Source: Schizophyllum amplum (lineage: Eukaryota > Basidiomycota > Agaricomycetes > Agaricales > Schizophyllaceae). From it: a DNA stretch of 64,000 nt. Below, in pieces: positions 1-12,074 of the stretch (position 1 is its first letter; each line of letters opens with the position of its first letter). Made by a program: the position numbers and the translations under genes. The stretch is from NCBI GenBank assembly GCA_007026445.1, contig VDMD01000006.1, forward strand, positions 496,001-560,000, given 5' to 3'. The notes under the pieces were generated by a model that made no database searches, was not told where the DNA came from, and saw only the letters and a program-made list of their open reading frames with translations.

Positions 1-2360
1 CGCTCCATGGAGTCGCGAATGGATTCTGCCCTCCTGAACCCATGACCCTCGCCCTCGTACACCTGCGCAAGAACGATGTCAGTATGTCGCGCATCGCACA
101 TTCTGAGGACTTGCCTTCTTCTCCACTATGCCACCATTCGCTTTGATACCGTCATACATAACCTGCGCCTGAGATGGGGGTATGGCAGTATCTGCATCGC
201 CCTGAAGAATCTAAAAAACATTTGTGAGTACTTGAGGTAAGCAGTAACCGATTCATGCGCTACGGCTCACCAAAAGCGGGCATACAATCTTGTCCAGATG
301 CGAGATGGGCGACCGGGCGGTGAAGAGGGCGTCTTTCTCCGGCTTGCTCTCGTACTGTCCCTCCGGTCGGATGAGGAAATCGATATACCACATCTCAAAT
401 TTGTGCATGTCATTCGACATGAGGAGCTGCACGTCCGCAATACCGTATCTGCACAGATCTCTCGGTGAGCATCTCGAGGCTACTGCAATCCATTGCGACG
501 AGCCTTGAAGTTCCGGCAGCAAAAAATGCTGGATCAGAGGACGACGACAGCGCAGACAATACCGTATAGCCGCCTGCGGAGGGGCCGCGGATGACCATCC
601 GCTTCGTGTCAACGCGATCCGAGAGCAACCTCGCGGCCGCAATGCAGTCCTCCGCATCGGCGACACCCCACTGGCCATTCAGCGCGTCCATGTATTGCCG
701 CCCATAACCAGAAGACCCGCGATAGTTCACCTCGAGCCTTCAAATTCAAGGCTTGTAAGCCAGAGAGCACAGAGCATAACACAAACGTACCAAGCCCAAC
801 CCCTGGTGGTATAGAATTGGATCTCCAGATCCAGCCTCTGAGGTGCAAGAGCCGTAGGCCCACCATGCGCGGAGACAACGCACGGCGGCTTCTCGCCGTC
901 AAGGCCACCGGAGTACGCCGGATTTGTAGGAGGCCAGTAGACGACATGTATAGGTTGACCTTTCGAGCGCGTCAGATGCATGAAATTTAACCGCACTGAT
1001 AAAAGTACCCTCAGGAGATGTCAGCGTCATGGGCTGCGGAAGAGAAATAAGGTCCCTAGGCAGCTCGCCTCTCGAGAACACTGTGGGGCGTGAGGACAGC
1101 TTCTTGACTTCGTATTCAGAAGACGACAGAGGGGATGAGGGGGTGATGGATAGCTGCACTGTCGCTGAGGCGTCATTCGAAAGATCGCCGACGAAAACGA
1201 CCTTGGAGGTGGGTCCACCAGAAGGAATGAGGCGCATGTAGTCAGCCGTAATGTATGGTACATCCAGCTGAAGCTTCTCGCCGGACTCTATATCGACAAG
1301 GAAAAACACTGCGCGTCCCTCCTTCGTGCCAGTGAAGAGTGCATGCTTATGATCGTCGAGAACGGTGTAGAAGCTCCAGCCAAATGTCCATGCTGGGGAG
1401 TTGCCATTGATATCGAAGGATGTAGGTTCGCGCAACACTGCCGCCGGCTTCGCATCGGGGGCGAAGACATATTTGAAAGGCTGATAGTAGCCAGAGCTGT
1501 CGGAGAGGAAGATGATCGTGTTGCCGGATGCCCAGGTAGGATACACGACGCTGACTTTGCGACGCTCGCCGGCAATGTATGTCACGTTGGATAGGCTGAG
1601 ACTCGTCGTATCAAAGTCCGCAATGTAGACCTCAGAGCCAGTCCAGGACATGTCGGGATGGAACCACTGCTGCCACAGGATTTTCCTTCCATCGGGCGAG
1701 AACCGTGGCTGAGCGTAGAAGTCGGCTCCCAAGACGAGGGGTGTCACGGCAGACGTCGAGGTATCGATGATGCAGAGAGAGTTAACAACCTTCGCGGAGG
1801 TGGGTTGAGTGTGATCTTCCAAGACAGAGACGAGTAGATGAGGTTTAGTCGGGTGCACATCGAAGTCAGCAAATCGCCAGACGTCACTCTCTAGAAGAAT
1901 AACAGGCAGGTGAGCGAGCGATTTTGGGACGCGGAGTTTGCATACACGTACCTGGCGTCACTGGAACAGGGGTTTCATCGCCTTCCTCGTAGCGATACAC
2001 GCGGTTGTCGCTGCGCTGCGAGAAGTAGAAGACTCCATCGCGCACAGTTAGGCCACCCCCGCCGTACTCGTGTACTGACGTTCCAATATTCCATTGCGGA
2101 CCCTTGATCACGTCCTTCCCGCTCTCAGCATCGACAAGCACAACTCGACCGCCCTCCGATGGACGTCCGTCAGAAAGATACAACTTGGACGTCACAGGAT
2201 CAACGAATATCGGCTGAGCGAAGACGTTTGCTGCCTGTGAGGGAGGATGATCATCATTGACTGCGACTTCAGTTGAATTATTACTACGCACGTTCTCAAC
2301 GACATGGTCAACGGTCAGTGGGGAGTCCCATAAACCGTACGGTGCTTGTAGGGGGGTCAT
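1..2360 (-). CDS. S9 family serine peptidase (acylaminoacyl-peptidase/DPP-like), 3' end cut by window edge
   Basis: Prolyl-oligopeptidase-family serine peptidase that would cleave short peptides or N-acyl amino acids; I cannot fix the substrate. The N-terminal two thirds (about 2360 down to 1000) is a beta-propeller-like region rich in WD/YW blades. The C-terminal part is an alpha/beta hydrolase: the oxyanion segment reads VVSAHGGPTA, then NYRGSSGYGR, the nucleophile motif GPSAGG at about 540-560, the acid region ILQGDADTAIPPSQA near 180-220, and the catalytic His in YEGEGHGFR near 20-60. All three catalytic residues are therefore inside the window, and only the last residues are lost. The start is the ATG at 2360 (MTPLQAPYGLWDSPLT), a usual N terminus for the family; an upstream in-frame Met at 2420 is less likely. 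At least four short introns are needed, e.g. one joining GWAW to LEVNYRGSS. No signal peptide is visible, so it is probably cytosolic. Confidence 0.9.
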
Positions 2361-2814
2361 GGTCGATAAGACGCTCTTGCTGCCGGGAGACGATTTTAAA
2401 AGGCAAGTCACCTTGGTCACCTCCGATGAGTACGGTCAAGAAGCAGCAGGAAGTGGGCCGTTGACTCGTACTGACTCAGGAGTCTGTCAGGAGAGTATCA
2501 GGAGAGTACAATCGCTCATCGGAGTCAGGCGCCAGGTCGCGTCCCGAACGGATGCGTCACACTAGCGCCCGGCGCCCTGTCCGTCTAGGCGGAACTTGCC
2601 ACGTCTTTGCCTCAGGCCTGCTTGTTGCCTGCCACTCAACGATAGGTATCTCAACATTGGAAGGTCTCTGCTCCGTCGGCTGGATCCTCACGTAGCCCGA
2701 TTTCTTACTCGTTTATGCACCGATACAATGCGAACATACCCTGAAAGCTTACGTGCCACAGTAGCCAGCATGAACGGACGTAGCTAAAGACTCGGACGCC
2801 CATATAAACCGCTA
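2361..2814. other. Intergenic spacer, tail-to-head
   Basis: It holds the promoter side of the S9 peptidase and the 3' flank of the Zn2Cys6 gene. I see no conserved coding sequence or clear TATA box. Confidence 0.5.
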
Positions 2815-4361
2815 TCACTGGTCATTGTCGCCTCGCCCGAGGTCCCAGTTATAAGCCTGTGGGGTATAGGGCTCAGGCGCGGAAGGACTGCCTTCTGAAC
2901 TGTCCATCGAGTCCTGCGCATGATGTGCGTCCAAGCCCGAGTCGGCGCTCCATGCTGGCCCATGGGTTGTATGGTCGCTCATGTGTCGGTCGAACATGGC
3001 ATCAGAGATGGAGGGGAAGCACCCGAACGCTGATAATTCCTCAGCGCTGATGTCAGGAGCACCCCAGGACGCGCGGTCGAGCATCGAGTGAAGCGCGTTG
3101 CTGAAGCCGGTCTGATCGACTCCTGGCGTTCCCCAGGTCGGTGCAGGGCCACATGCGGGTGTGGCAGGCGGGCGATGGAGCATTTCCTGCTGCGGCAGCG
3201 CAATATCAAAGAAGGACGTTGTCGCGGAGTTCCAGAGGGCCGCCTCGACGTTGTTCCAAACATCGAGCGGATCGGAGGCTGTAATTGGTCCGGGGAACAA
3301 ATCATATTGTGACGGCGTGGGACCGTACTCTGAAGGATGGCGTAGTCTCGTGGGTGGAGAGAGAAGCGCGGTAGATGGACTAGTGGTACACTCCGGAGCT
3401 TGTTGCTGCTGAAGCTCGTAAGCGCCAGCTGCCAATCATCCGGGGTCGCACGTACCTGTGATAGGTAGTCCCACGGATCCACATCACAGACGTTAGGCAT
3501 CTGCACGCGCTCGTTCAGTGGGTATGTCGACGCTGGCGTCAGCCAACCGTCTAACCAGTTTTCGTGTGTCTGTGCTGTTGTCAGTTTAATTCCCGATCCT
3601 GATGCTAGAATCGAAATCCTACTTACGGCATGCGGCGTAGTCTGCGAGGCGCTGACAATCGCATTCGTCGTGGCGGAAGCCGCAGGGACGCCTTGTGATG
3701 CCACTTGCTGCTGTTGCTGCGTCTCGTGCGCCTGAAGGTCATGCGGTACCGGAAGGGTTGAAGGAGGGAAGAGACCCGAAGGTGGAACAGCCGATGACGG
3801 TGACGATAGAGACATTGTTGGTGGCACAAAAGATATGTAGTGTTCGTGTTGGCTTTGACTGCCCTGTGCGCAGGCGTGAGGCATTGCTCTGGACGCAAGA
3901 ACTCATACGCACCTCGTATACGCCATGCGGGGGAGCAGTCATACCGCTAGAAGTCTGCGGCTGCTGAGAGGATGATGTCGACGGCGCAGACATTTGCGAT
4001 GGGTCTGGATTTTGGTACATGCACAATGCAGCCTGAAAATGGTTATGAGCCTCGCTGACCCTTCGCTAAGTCGTGAAATGCTTGCAAGGCCTAGCTGGGA
4101 GCATCTTCCGCATGTCGGGCGTTGTCTATCGCACTGAGAACCTGGCCATCAATAATGGTAAATGCGCAAAAACAGTTTACGCACCATCCGCCGCGAGGCA
4201 TGGCAATTGAGACAAGATAGAATATTCCTGTTGCGTCGTCTATGAGGGGACCAGAAATGAGCGTCCGATGTTTAGTAGAGCGACAATATCGTGGGAGCGG
4301 AGGCTCACTTGTTTTTTGACTGTGCCGGGGCGGGCTCGTTTGGCTCGCGATCTGCGTGCAT
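2815..4361 (-). CDS. Zn2Cys6 binuclear-cluster transcription factor
   Basis: Fungal-specific DNA-binding regulator, presumably nuclear; target genes unknown. Spliced from ATG 4361, the protein begins MHADREPNEPAPAQSKNK and then carries a basic KRRNRN stretch followed by the cluster CLNCHASRRM-CDRQRPTCGRC-SQLGLAALC. The six cysteines fall at about residues 27, 30, 37, 44, 47 and 56 (C-x2-C-x6-C-x6-C-x2-C-x8-C). The rest is low complexity: a Ser/Pro/Gln-rich middle with a QQQQQ tract, then an acidic, Ser/Pro-rich tail ending LGRGDNDQ. No fungal-specific central domain is recognisable, so this is a short member. About five introns are needed. The third (about 4038-4090) has a GC donor (GCAAGC) and must be removed to supply the sixth cysteine. 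Confident for the family, no view on the targets. Confidence 0.85.
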
Positions 4362-5456
4362 GGTGAGGGCGAGAGGCAAGCGCCCATGGGCGCGCGGCCT
4401 CCCATTTTTATCTCGCCATGAAGGCCACGGCACAGATGCCGGGCAGCGGAGTTGTATCGAGCCCTATTGTATGAGGGCCATGCGCAATGGGAGCATGCGC
4501 CAGGAGTTGGCAGCTCTTTAGCACAAGCCCCGCCCGCAATTCGTCGTCCCGCTTACATAGTCATACCAATGACGGCTAGGTTCCACGACCTCACTGCTTA
4601 TCAGATATGCGGGGATCGACGAAGCGGTGTACCAGCGGTGTTCTGACGAAGTTCTCGGCGGGGACGAGGGATTAGTCCGGTTGTGTCAGGGATACCTACC
4701 TGCTGACAGAGGTAAGCTCATTGTATTGACATCATTATTGTCATCCACACATACCTGAGGGGGGACGCAGTGCGCAGACAGATCCCGCCGCCTTGGGAGG
4801 AGCGTGTTCACTCAGGTTCACTCGGGGTCGAACGTTTGGAGGCAAAACCAGCGGTTCGGACGGAGCAGTTATTTTCGCCGGTTCGCGCCAGGTGTAGCTG
4901 ATAATCGATAATCACTTGCAGCAGCGTCCACAGGTCACGTCGGTTGTAACGACGTCTGGACGACCAGTCAGTTGAGAAGTAGAGATTTCGAGGAGGATGT
5001 TCGTGACTCACCCGGGGAGTTCCGTACTCAACATAACACGTGATCAACGAAACGTTCCCACGATGCCTCACAATCGACAAGGTTGACTGCGAGGGATCGG
5101 CGCTTGACCTGTGGCGCCGTGCACAAATTATTGAATGTATAGGTCAGCGTCCAACGATAACATCGTTTTGTGCAGCTTCTAGACAAATATATCCTGGTGG
5201 CAAGTGAAGCTAGTGAAGTCCGGCGCTGATCTTCAAGTTCGAAGGGAGGTTTTATATACGTCCCTACAATAGTTCGTGCGTAGTAGTTGTCCGACCGCAT
5301 GTCCGGGGCATGGTATATGGTCTATCCTTGACTATACTGAAGCCAGTCGGACTAGAGGCACAGCGCAAATGCACCAAAAACCAACAGCGCCGCACCCGCT
5401 GCGACGGGGGATGCGTGCGACGGATGGGCGCCGTTGCTGCATAGCTCGTCAGTTGT
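4362..5456. other. Intergenic region of about 1.1 kb
   Basis: Promoter region of the Zn2Cys6 gene on its right side and the 3' flank of the secreted-protein gene. The open frames here (up to 90 codons, minus strand) show no family motif or codon pattern I trust. Confidence 0.4.
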
Positions 5457-6591
5457 CTATGCATCTGGTCCAAATGACGGAACGCACCTGTCTTCGTCTG
5501 AATCAGTTCCCCGCTGCGTAATCCTCACCGTCAGAACAGCGACCAGACCATCAATCGCCGGCTGGCCGTCCTCGGGCACGGACTGGTAGTGGTTGATGCC
5601 GTCACTCGTGGCGGTCAGCAAGCCCGACTTGTATTCCACACTCGTCTCCCACGTGTAGCCGTTGTAGGACGTCGAGCCTGAGTATGTGGAGGAGTCGGAC
5701 ACCGACGAGGAGTCAATCGCCGAGCCAGTGATGTTGCCGACAATCTCGTCACTAGAGTCATCGATATTTGAGCGACGATTTCGCGGTGAGATAAAATGAG
5801 CGTACCGTGCGATATTGTAGCCATTTGTGACGATATCATGAGAATCCTTCGCCGACTTCTCGTAGGATGCGGCAATGAAGTAGGCGCCACTGTTGAAGCT
5901 CAGCGTCCAAGTCCGACGAGTCCGACGACTACATACCTATTTTGGTCCGTGCCATTCTGAACCCAGTAACGGAAATGGTTCCCACCATTAACGGACTCCT
6001 TGCAGGTCCCGAAGTTCGCATCGCCATAATCCCAACGCAATAGAGATGTCTGGTTGGCTGAAATACCCGTCGGATTGGCACATGATGACTGAAGCAGACC
6101 ACGGCGCACCGTAATCGTTGCCGTCCCCGAGGTTCGCGCGCTGCACAAGAACGTCCACTTGTCCCAGGCATTCACTACCGAAGCCTATGGACCTGTAAGA
6201 AAAGTTGAGTAAAAACACCTCATGGTGCGTAATGTGTGCTTCTACCGCCATCTTGCACGACAGAACAGTCGATACTTACGTGAAGTAGGCGCGGAATCCA
6301 CCGTTACTCTTCTGGTCAACGAGAACATCGTCGTCCGAATTTGCGGATATGATCATGTTCAGCGGCTCGCCCAGACCCTCGGGATATGTACCATCCACTT
6401 GCTGAGAGGTTGAGTCAGCGGTTGATGTTAGGAGACGTGTAGCCGCGCACCGTAAGCATGCTGCCTCCGTTGTCGCTCGGGTTAAAGTACCCATCCGAGT
6501 CGTCGCGTCGGTGAAGGTCGCCTGCATCTCGAGGGGAAGCGAATACGACGGTAAGGGAGCCTAACAGGACGAGAGCGGCGGGAGCGATCAT
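5457..6591 (-). CDS. Conserved small secreted protein of unknown function
   Basis: The start at 6591 gives a clear signal peptide (MIAPAALVLLGSLTVVFA, then SPRDAG and an RR processing-like site). Joining five exons across four short introns gives about 260 residues with blocks I recognise from many basidiomycete secreted proteins: DGTYPEGLGEPLNMIISANS, FGSECLGQ, ANLGDGND, YGDANFGTCKE, GGNHFRYWVQNG, GYNIAR, ending near DGLVAVLTVRIT. One intron carries GTGCGC...TTTCAG and restores the codon before NQTSLLRWDYGD. N-glycosylation sequons are present (NQT, NIT). The family has no assigned activity that I know of. The last about 15 codons after LTVRIT are uncertain. Confidence 0.82.
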
Positions 6592-8296
6592 GACAGTCTT
6601 AGTGAAGGTGGGAGATGGTACGTTGCAGCGAAGTCTACCGGGCTGCGATCGACGTCGTGAGTTGTGAGGAGCCTGGATGATAGAGGGAGATCAACGTACC
6701 TTGTGTAGTGCGTTCCGAATGAGCAAAGGGATTCTCCTCTAGCGGGTTTGCTCGTTCGCGGTTTGAAGTCAAGGAATAGTGGGAACGGTGCAATACTGTG
6801 CGCACAGCCTCTTCGTCGAATGCGGGGTAAAGAGCCCTATACGTTGTGCAAATAGGATGATCGTGCTTATGATACAGAGCAGAGAGCAAGAGCAAGAGGA
6901 TGGAAGCACTGGAAAAGAAAGGATATTGCAGACTCGTCGAGGAATTTGGCAAACTGTGTAGTCTGGGACGCGTAACGGTTAGAATATGACGCGACTTATC
7001 GTGGGAATAAAAGTGTCAGAATTTGCTGACGGCAATCACCGAACTGGACCCACCTGGTCCAACATGCTCGCGACGCCTTCATTCAGCGTGTCTTTGTGCA
7101 TCACTGGGTTGTCCAGGCCAATTCTCTACATCTTATGTTATTTACTCCTTCAAAAGAGGCCTAAAATTGCACTCAGGCGATCCCAGTTTACATGTTATGC
7201 AGGTTTTTGAGGGTTGCTGCCATGAAATGACAAAGGACTGCCCCCACACCCACAGCGTTGACAGAGGTTGCGTGGAGCTCACGCACATGCCAGACCTCGC
7301 TGTGCTGCTCTCGAAAATTTTGCTGAGAACGGGGCTGATCCCCTTCGTCGTGGATTACTCACTCGTTGTAAGTACGGTTCATATTGTGCCACCTAAATCC
7401 CGATCCTGCGCGCGGACCACCTAGTCATGTAAGCCGGCGTGCAAAAAAGAATCGTCTCCAAAGGCGTCGCCGTTTTCATCGTGCATCAGGACTGTGGCTT
7501 CGTCAATATTCTGCAGCGAAATTAAAGCTGCTCTCATCCGATGTTGGGCTTCCGCGGGCACTCGCAGTTCACATGGAATTATCGGGAACGATTACAGAGA
7601 CAAAGAGGGATCTATTAGCTTCACCGAGTGACGGAGGGGCCGTAGACAATGCGCTAGACAACCGATGGGCTTGCGCAGGCAGCGCCGCTGAGCGGTACAT
7701 TTCAAATTTGTGACCGGATTAGGAAGGCGCCGGATTGCTGGGCTTGTTTCGGTGATTGCCGGGGTCGAATCCTGACGTTTTGGTTCCCACGATAAATCGC
7801 GTCATGTTCTAACCGTTGTCCACATCAGACTCTTCTCACTGACCTTTCCCCCCGTCAATCTGTGAGAAGAGTCTGACTTGTGAGACTACAAACTGTGGGG
7901 CGACGGCTGGCATGACGGATGCCAGAATATGTGGCGTAGTGGTGCTCTCGCGTGGAAGGAGCTGCGCAGCTCTCGCAATGAGCTGACATCTGTTCAGGCT
8001 CTCCCAGGCTCCAGAGGGTTCGGGTATGGAAAGAAAGAGCTTTACCTCCGCAGCATTTGAGCTTCGTGACTCTGAGTTTGCTCTGAGTTCAACGATGAAC
8101 GCTGTGGCGCGCAAGTCGGGCCGAAGTGCCGTGCGAATCACATGGGCTCGGTCCCTGCTCGGTCCTCGAGCAAAACCTGATCCAACCGCAAGTCCAATCG
8201 CCGAGTCGCCGACGACCCCGCCTCCACATCCAGCACTTTACTCCGCGCGCGACACCCTTGCCTTCCCCGCCATCCTCTCCCCAGGCTAAAGCAACG
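6592..8296. other. Intergenic region of about 1.7 kb
   Basis: It lies between two divergently transcribed genes and so contains both promoters. Open frames up to 133 codons occur on the plus strand but lack any motif. It contains the perfect hairpin at 7825-7876 listed separately. Confidence 0.4.
7825..7876. repeat. Perfect 15-bp inverted repeat with 22-nt loop
   Basis: TCAGACTCTTCTCAC at 7825-7839 is exactly complementary to GTGAGAAGAGTCTGA at 7862-7876. It stands 420 nt upstream of the enoyl-CoA hydratase start. It could be a hairpin, a factor-binding palindrome or a remnant of a small transposon. Confidence 0.8.
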
Positions 8297-9421
8297 ATGT
8301 CCTACCCTCTGAGTCTCCCGGGGAACGCCCCCTTGGTCACGCTCACGCACCGTGCGTACATTGTCTCTGCTTTACATCTCCCTCACTCAGGTTCATTTCA
8401 TTCAGCGAAGAGTTCGCTATGGATCATTGAGCTGCACAATGGCCAGGACTCCAGGCTGACCGTGGATCTTATTGACGGTGGCCTCAGGCCCGCGCTGGAC
8501 GCCGTTGAGAAGGATTGGCGCTCAGAGTGGCGCGCGCGCAAGGGGGACAAGGAGAAGGGCAAAGGCTCGCTCATCATCGTAGGAAGGCGAGACCAGGACA
8601 AGTTCTTCAGCAATGGTGAGTGCGCCTACCCATACTGTACACAAACCTGACTCGTCTTTATATATCAGGACTCGACTACGAACGAGCGCTGGCCGATCCG
8701 AACTTCTTCATTCGTGCGCATCCTACGGTCAACGTCACATGTACTCTCTGACACGCTCAAAGATACTTTGAACCCTCTATTCGCTCGTCTCATTACCTTC
8801 CCAAGCGCGTCCACGTACCCATCTTATCCCTCCCCTAAGCTGACCCATAGCTTTCGCAGTTCCCACCATTGCAGCCATCAATGGACATTGCTTCGCAGGC
8901 GGCTTCATGCTCAGTCTTGCCTGCGACTATCGAGTCATGACAGATGGTTCCAAGCGTAATGCATGGCTCTGCATGAATGAGGTGCGTGCGCACTGTGATG
9001 CTTGCTACATCTGACATGTCTGAGTCGTTCTAGGTGCACTTTGGCGCACCGTGGCCACATTCATTCCCTGGGATTATGCGTGCCAAGGTTGGCGACTCGC
9101 GAGTTCAGCGTCGCATTGCCCTTGAAGGCCATCGCTTCTCGCCTCAAGAGGCTCTTCAGGCTGGCATCCTTGACGAGTTGGCGAGCGGCGGGACGACCGC
9201 AGATGTACTTGCTCACGCGGAGAAGCTCGCTGAGCGTGTCTCCGGTTTCGCCCAGGCTGGTGCGTGGGGACTGATCAAGGTATGTATATAATCTGTTCAA
9301 GGATCTGTCGCTTATTTTGCTGCAGGAGGATCTCTACCACGACGCCGTGAAGGAAGCTTTGAAGAGGCCGCAGCCTTCGTCGGTCGAACTAGCGGACCGA
9401 GTCGCCAAAGCTCGGCTGTAA
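8297..9421 (+). CDS. Enoyl-CoA hydratase/isomerase (crotonase fold)
   Basis: Crotonase-family enzyme acting on enoyl-CoA, most like fungal delta3,delta2-enoyl-CoA isomerases of beta-oxidation. The start at 8297 gives MSYPLSLPGNAPLVTLTH, and after a 53-nt intron PKSSLWIIELHNGQDSRLT. Later exons give the oxyanion-hole region PTIAAINGHCFAGGFMLSLA, CDYRVMTDG, MNEVHFGAPWPHSFPGIM and a helical C terminus ending ADRVAKARL. About 270 residues from six or seven exons. The intron before PTIAAINGH appears to need a GC donor (GCGCGT at about 8803) because neither nearby GT keeps the frame. There is no obvious C-terminal SKL-type peroxisomal signal (it ends ARL, a weak PTS1-like tripeptide). The split between hydratase and isomerase cannot be settled from sequence alone. 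Confidence 0.86.
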
Positions 9422-10056
9422 GACATGTGCGGCACAATTGTGCGAGTCACCGGCAGGTCACCGGGCGAGAAGATGGGTGAGCGTGCCTCTGCCGTGATCT
9501 CGACGCGCGCAATTATCCGTCCTTGGCGTTTGCAATATGTCTATACAGGCCCTTGTATACTTACATCGACCATGTAAGTGGTTTTGAAAGCTAGCGTCAG
9601 CTAGTATCAGCATTTTGTAACAATACCTCCAGTTCAAGTTCAAGTTTGCCTTTCGTCCGATCCGTCACCGCCGTGATTTCCGCGTGACCGAGTCTTGATT
9701 GGGTCCCGAGGCGCTGGTCCGGCGTCCGCAGGAGACTGCGCTCTGATGCACTCAACGGTTGCCGAGGACAACCGGCAAGAATAGTGCGGGGCTTCCGCTG
9801 AGCAACGTGGAACTTCAAGGGAAGGGTCCGAGTCGTATATAAGGCTGGCACAGGACAACACGCCGTCCTTCCACCCCTTCACTTCGTTCCTTTTTTCCCG
9901 GTCATTTCGCAGGGCGTACTGCGTACCCCGTTCGTTTAGCTCTCTTTGTCGCAGGCCGGGTGCCTATCCAGTTCCTCCCTTTGCGTCGCCCCGTTAGTTC
10001 ACTTGCATTCACGTTCACTCCTTTTCATTCGAGTCTTCCCTGCTTTCACTGCAGAC
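9422..10056. other. Promoter region of the secreted aspartic protease
   Basis: Non-coding. It ends in a long pyrimidine-rich leader (about 9880-10056), typical of strongly expressed basidiomycete genes, preceded by the TATA box at 9836. Confidence 0.6.
9836..9843 (+). promoter_or_regulatory. TATA box of the aspartic protease gene
   Basis: TATATAAG about 214 nt upstream of the ATG at 10057, followed by a C/T-rich stretch suitable for transcription starts. Confidence 0.6.
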
Positions 10057-12074
10057 ATGTATTTCACGTCTTCGCTTGCGCTGCTGGCCGGTGCGCTGTT
10101 CGCCGTCGATGCGGCGGCCGCGCCCTCCGTCGCGAACGACCGCCGTAGCGCTGGGATGGTGCACATGGGTCTTCGCCAGGTTCCTGCTTCAAACGAGCAT
10201 GCGCTTATTGTGAGTTTCCACGTCATGACAACGCGACACACGACCTGGACGCGCTCACGTGCACCCCCTCTGTCGATCGATGGCTAACATGTTTCCCAGC
10301 GCATGCAGCAGCACATCAACCGTGGCAACCGCCGCCTCGCACGCATGACGGGTCGCGAGGGACCCAGCGACGAGGAGATGCGGACCGCTCTCCAGCGTCG
10401 CGTGGATTCCATCCCGACCGACATGCTCGCGCGTCGTTACTCCCCCGAGGACCTTGAGCGCCGCTTCAACCGCAATGGATGGAAGCGCGAAGATGATAAG
10501 CGCGAGTACACGTACACTGTCATCGGCAAGCGTGATGCGGCGAACCGTCCCCACCCTGCTGTCGAGCTGCGCGGCCTTGACCCTGAGGAGCCGGAGCGCC
10601 GCTTCCCGCCGCAGTCCATCGAGGCGCGCAAGAACCGTGTCGGATATGCGGGCCGCAAGCCCGCACGCGAGCTCGAGGGCCGCCGCCACCGCCACCATCC
10701 TGGTAACAACAACAAGGACAACGATGGCGGCAACGGCGCTGCGGCGACGGACTGCGCGGCAGCGACTGCCACTGGGACCGCCAGTGGGTCTGCGGCTTCT
10801 GCGTCTGCCTCAGGCGATGCGGCTTCTGCGGACGGCGTGACCGCTGCCAACACTCCTGCGACGGCCAACACGCTCGGCCTAGACATCGAGGGCAACGATG
10901 TCGGCTACCTGTCGACCGTCCAGATGGGCACGCCGCCTCAGGACTTCGAGATCCTCATGGACTCTGGGTCGGCCGACCTCTGGGTTGGGTCAACGCAGTG
11001 CACCTCGGTGACGGGCGCGGATTGTGTGAGTGTCTGGTTTCGCCATCTGAAGTCGCTCTTACTGATGCTGTGCAGGGTCCCCACACGTTCCTCGGTAGTG
11101 ACACGTCGAGCTCCTTCCAGGCCTCGAACACACCGTTCCAGGTCACCTACGGTACCGGTGCTGTTGCTGGTAAGCGTCGATGTTCTGCATATGAACAGCG
11201 AGTTCTGAGGAATGCTTTAGGCGCTATCATTCAAGACAATATTGCCATGGGAGGCCTCAACCTCGATGCGCACACGTTCGGTGTGGCCACCCAAGAGACA
11301 GAGGACTTTGCGGACGACAGCGTGCCGTTTGATGGTCTCATGGGCCTTGCGCAATCGGTGAGCACAAGCATATGTCGGCCTTCCGAGCATCGTTCTTATG
11401 CTGTCGTCAGACTCTCTCCAACCAGGGTGTCCCAACGCCCCCTGAGGCTCTTGCCGACGCAGGCCTGATCGACGACGCTATCGTCTCGTACAAAATCCCC
11501 CGTCTCGCTGACGGCCTGAACGACGGCCAAGTCACCTTCGGCGGCCTCGACGACACCAAGTTTGACGCTACCACGCTCACCACCGTGGACAACGTCAGCC
11601 CCGACGGCTTCTGGGAGGCGGACCTTGATGGTGCCGCGATGGACGGCACGGACCTCGGCTTCACCGGCCGCACCGCCATCCTCGACACCGGCACCACACT
11701 CATGATCGTCCCCGACGAGGATGCGACCACCATCCACCAGAACATCGACGGCGCTGCGCTCGACCAGACCAACGGCTTCCTCGTGCCCTGTGACACCGCG
11801 CAGACCCTCTCGCTCACTTTTGGTGGCACGTCGTTCGATATCGACTCCCGCGACCTCGCATTCGCGGACCTCGGTGACGGCTCCGGCATGTGTGTCTCGG
11901 GTATTCAGGCGGGCAACGTCGGTGGCGCCAACGAGTGGCTTGTAAGCACCTTCACCATAGCTCATTCGTTTCAGACGCTGATGATGACTCCAGGTTGGCG
12001 ACACGTTCCTCAAGAACGCCTACTTCAGCACGGACGTCGGCAACAACCAGCTCTCTCTTGCGAAGCTTGTCTAG
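10057..12074 (+). CDS. Secreted pepsin-type aspartic protease (A1 family)
   Basis: Extracellular acid endopeptidase. The start at 10057 gives a signal peptide (MYFTSSLALLAGALFAVDAAA) and a long, Arg-rich propeptide (to about residue 230) with many dibasic sites, followed by an Asn/Ala/Ser-rich linker (GTASGSAASASASGDAAS). The mature bilobed enzyme then starts near NTLGLDIEGNDVGYLSTVQ. The first catalytic Asp is in ILMDSGSADLWVGS, the flap region in YGTGAVAG, and the second Asp in AILDTGTTLMIVP. The C terminus reads WLVGDTFLKNAYFSTDVGNN and ends LSLAKLV at the TAG of 12072-12074. Introns fall after EHALI, GADC, AVAG, LAQS and EWLV. The propeptide is unusually long for the family. No GPI or transmembrane tail. 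Confidence 0.93.

Noticed and set aside
3435..3465. 27-nt intron ending GATTGGCAG in the Zn2Cys6 gene
   Set aside because: Too short for fungal splicing; a 41- or 47-nt alternative from the same donor keeps the frame.
7700..7760. T-loop-like GGTCGAATCC suggesting a tRNA
   Set aside because: No matching acceptor, D or anticodon arms could be folded around it.
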